Under the pieces are notes generated by a model. The model searched no databases and was not told the origin of the DNA. It worked only from the letters and a program-made list of their open reading frames with translations. Of a stretch of DNA of 5,464 nt, positions 5,422 to 5,464 are shown piece after piece (position 1 is the stretch's first letter; the number at the start of each line of letters is the position of its first letter). The DNA comes from an uncultured Moraxella sp. GTDB lineage: Bacteria > Pseudomonadota > Gammaproteobacteria > Pseudomonadales > Moraxellaceae. Where the stretch lies: the NCBI GenBank assembly GCA_937889485.1, contig CALAPG010000212.1, positions 1 through 5,464 on the forward strand. Reading direction: 5' to 3'. Position numbers and translations under genes: made by a program.

Positions 5422-5464
5422 TATTAGATGTTGAGAATCTAATATCTTCATCAGCAATAACACC
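5409..5464 (+). pseudogene. Out-of-frame continuation of the exported-protein gene (runs off the window)
   Basis: Read from 5409 in the third frame, the sequence encodes CDVVILDVENLISSSAIT with no stop before 5464. The alternation of hydrophobic and polar residues fits beta strands of an NTF2-like domain, and the partner frame upstream stops at 5419-5421. It is most simply the 3' portion of the same gene displaced by one missing base. The piece is too short for certainty. Confidence 0.5.
5421..5445. repeat. Perfect 9-bp inverted repeat
   Basis: ATATTAGAT (5421-5429) and ATCTAATAT (5437-5445) flank a 7-nt loop. The stem is A/T-rich and no T-run follows on either strand, so it is a poor terminator. 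It lies right at the apparent stop codon, yet also inside the restored coding frame. Confidence 0.6.

Noticed and set aside
5182..5463. 93-codon minus-strand frame near the right end
   Set aside because: Opposes the signal-peptide gene, which has a strong ribosome site and a proper leader. The antisense peptide is Cys/His-rich without a known motif.

Overview
The window is a stretch of AT-rich bacterial DNA carrying housekeeping secretion genes. It begins with a sequencing artefact: bases 1-52 are part of an Illumina P7/i7 library adapter, not genome. Biological sequence starts at 53. Protein features (SecD, SecF and YajC as separate proteins of proteobacterial type) point to a gammaproteobacterium. 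The AT-rich codon use and overall protein flavour suggest Moraxellaceae (Moraxella- or Psychrobacter-like); that placement is inference only.

Layout. 53-174 (-) is the first 40 codons of azlD, cut off by the adapter. 234-938 (-) is azlC, the large subunit of a branched-chain amino acid exporter. 962-989 is an intrinsic terminator hairpin just after secF. 1004-2218 (-) is secF and 2229-4124 (-) is secD. A 154-nt spacer with repeats and a hairpin follows, then yajC at 4279-4638 (-). 4639-5094 is a 456-nt region without a convincing gene; it holds several short repeats and must carry the divergent promoters. 5095 onward (+) is a gene for a small exported protein, probably of the NTF2/SnoaL-like fold, whose frame breaks near 5406-5409 and which runs off the window end.

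How the genes work together. YajC, SecD and SecF form the accessory complex that associates with SecYEG, and SecDF uses the proton gradient to complete export of proteins across the inner membrane. yajC-secD-secF is the conserved gene order. The small exported protein transcribed divergently carries a Sec-type signal peptide and would be a client of this machinery, but no closer link is shown. azlCD is a separate function lying behind the secF terminator.

I see no evidence for a novel defence, mobile or biosynthetic system. The points most worth checking are the adapter, the azlC start overlapped by the secF terminator, the long N-terminal extension of SecF, the structured yajC-secD spacer, the tandem repeats upstream of both divergent genes, and the probable 1-nt frameshift near the right end.
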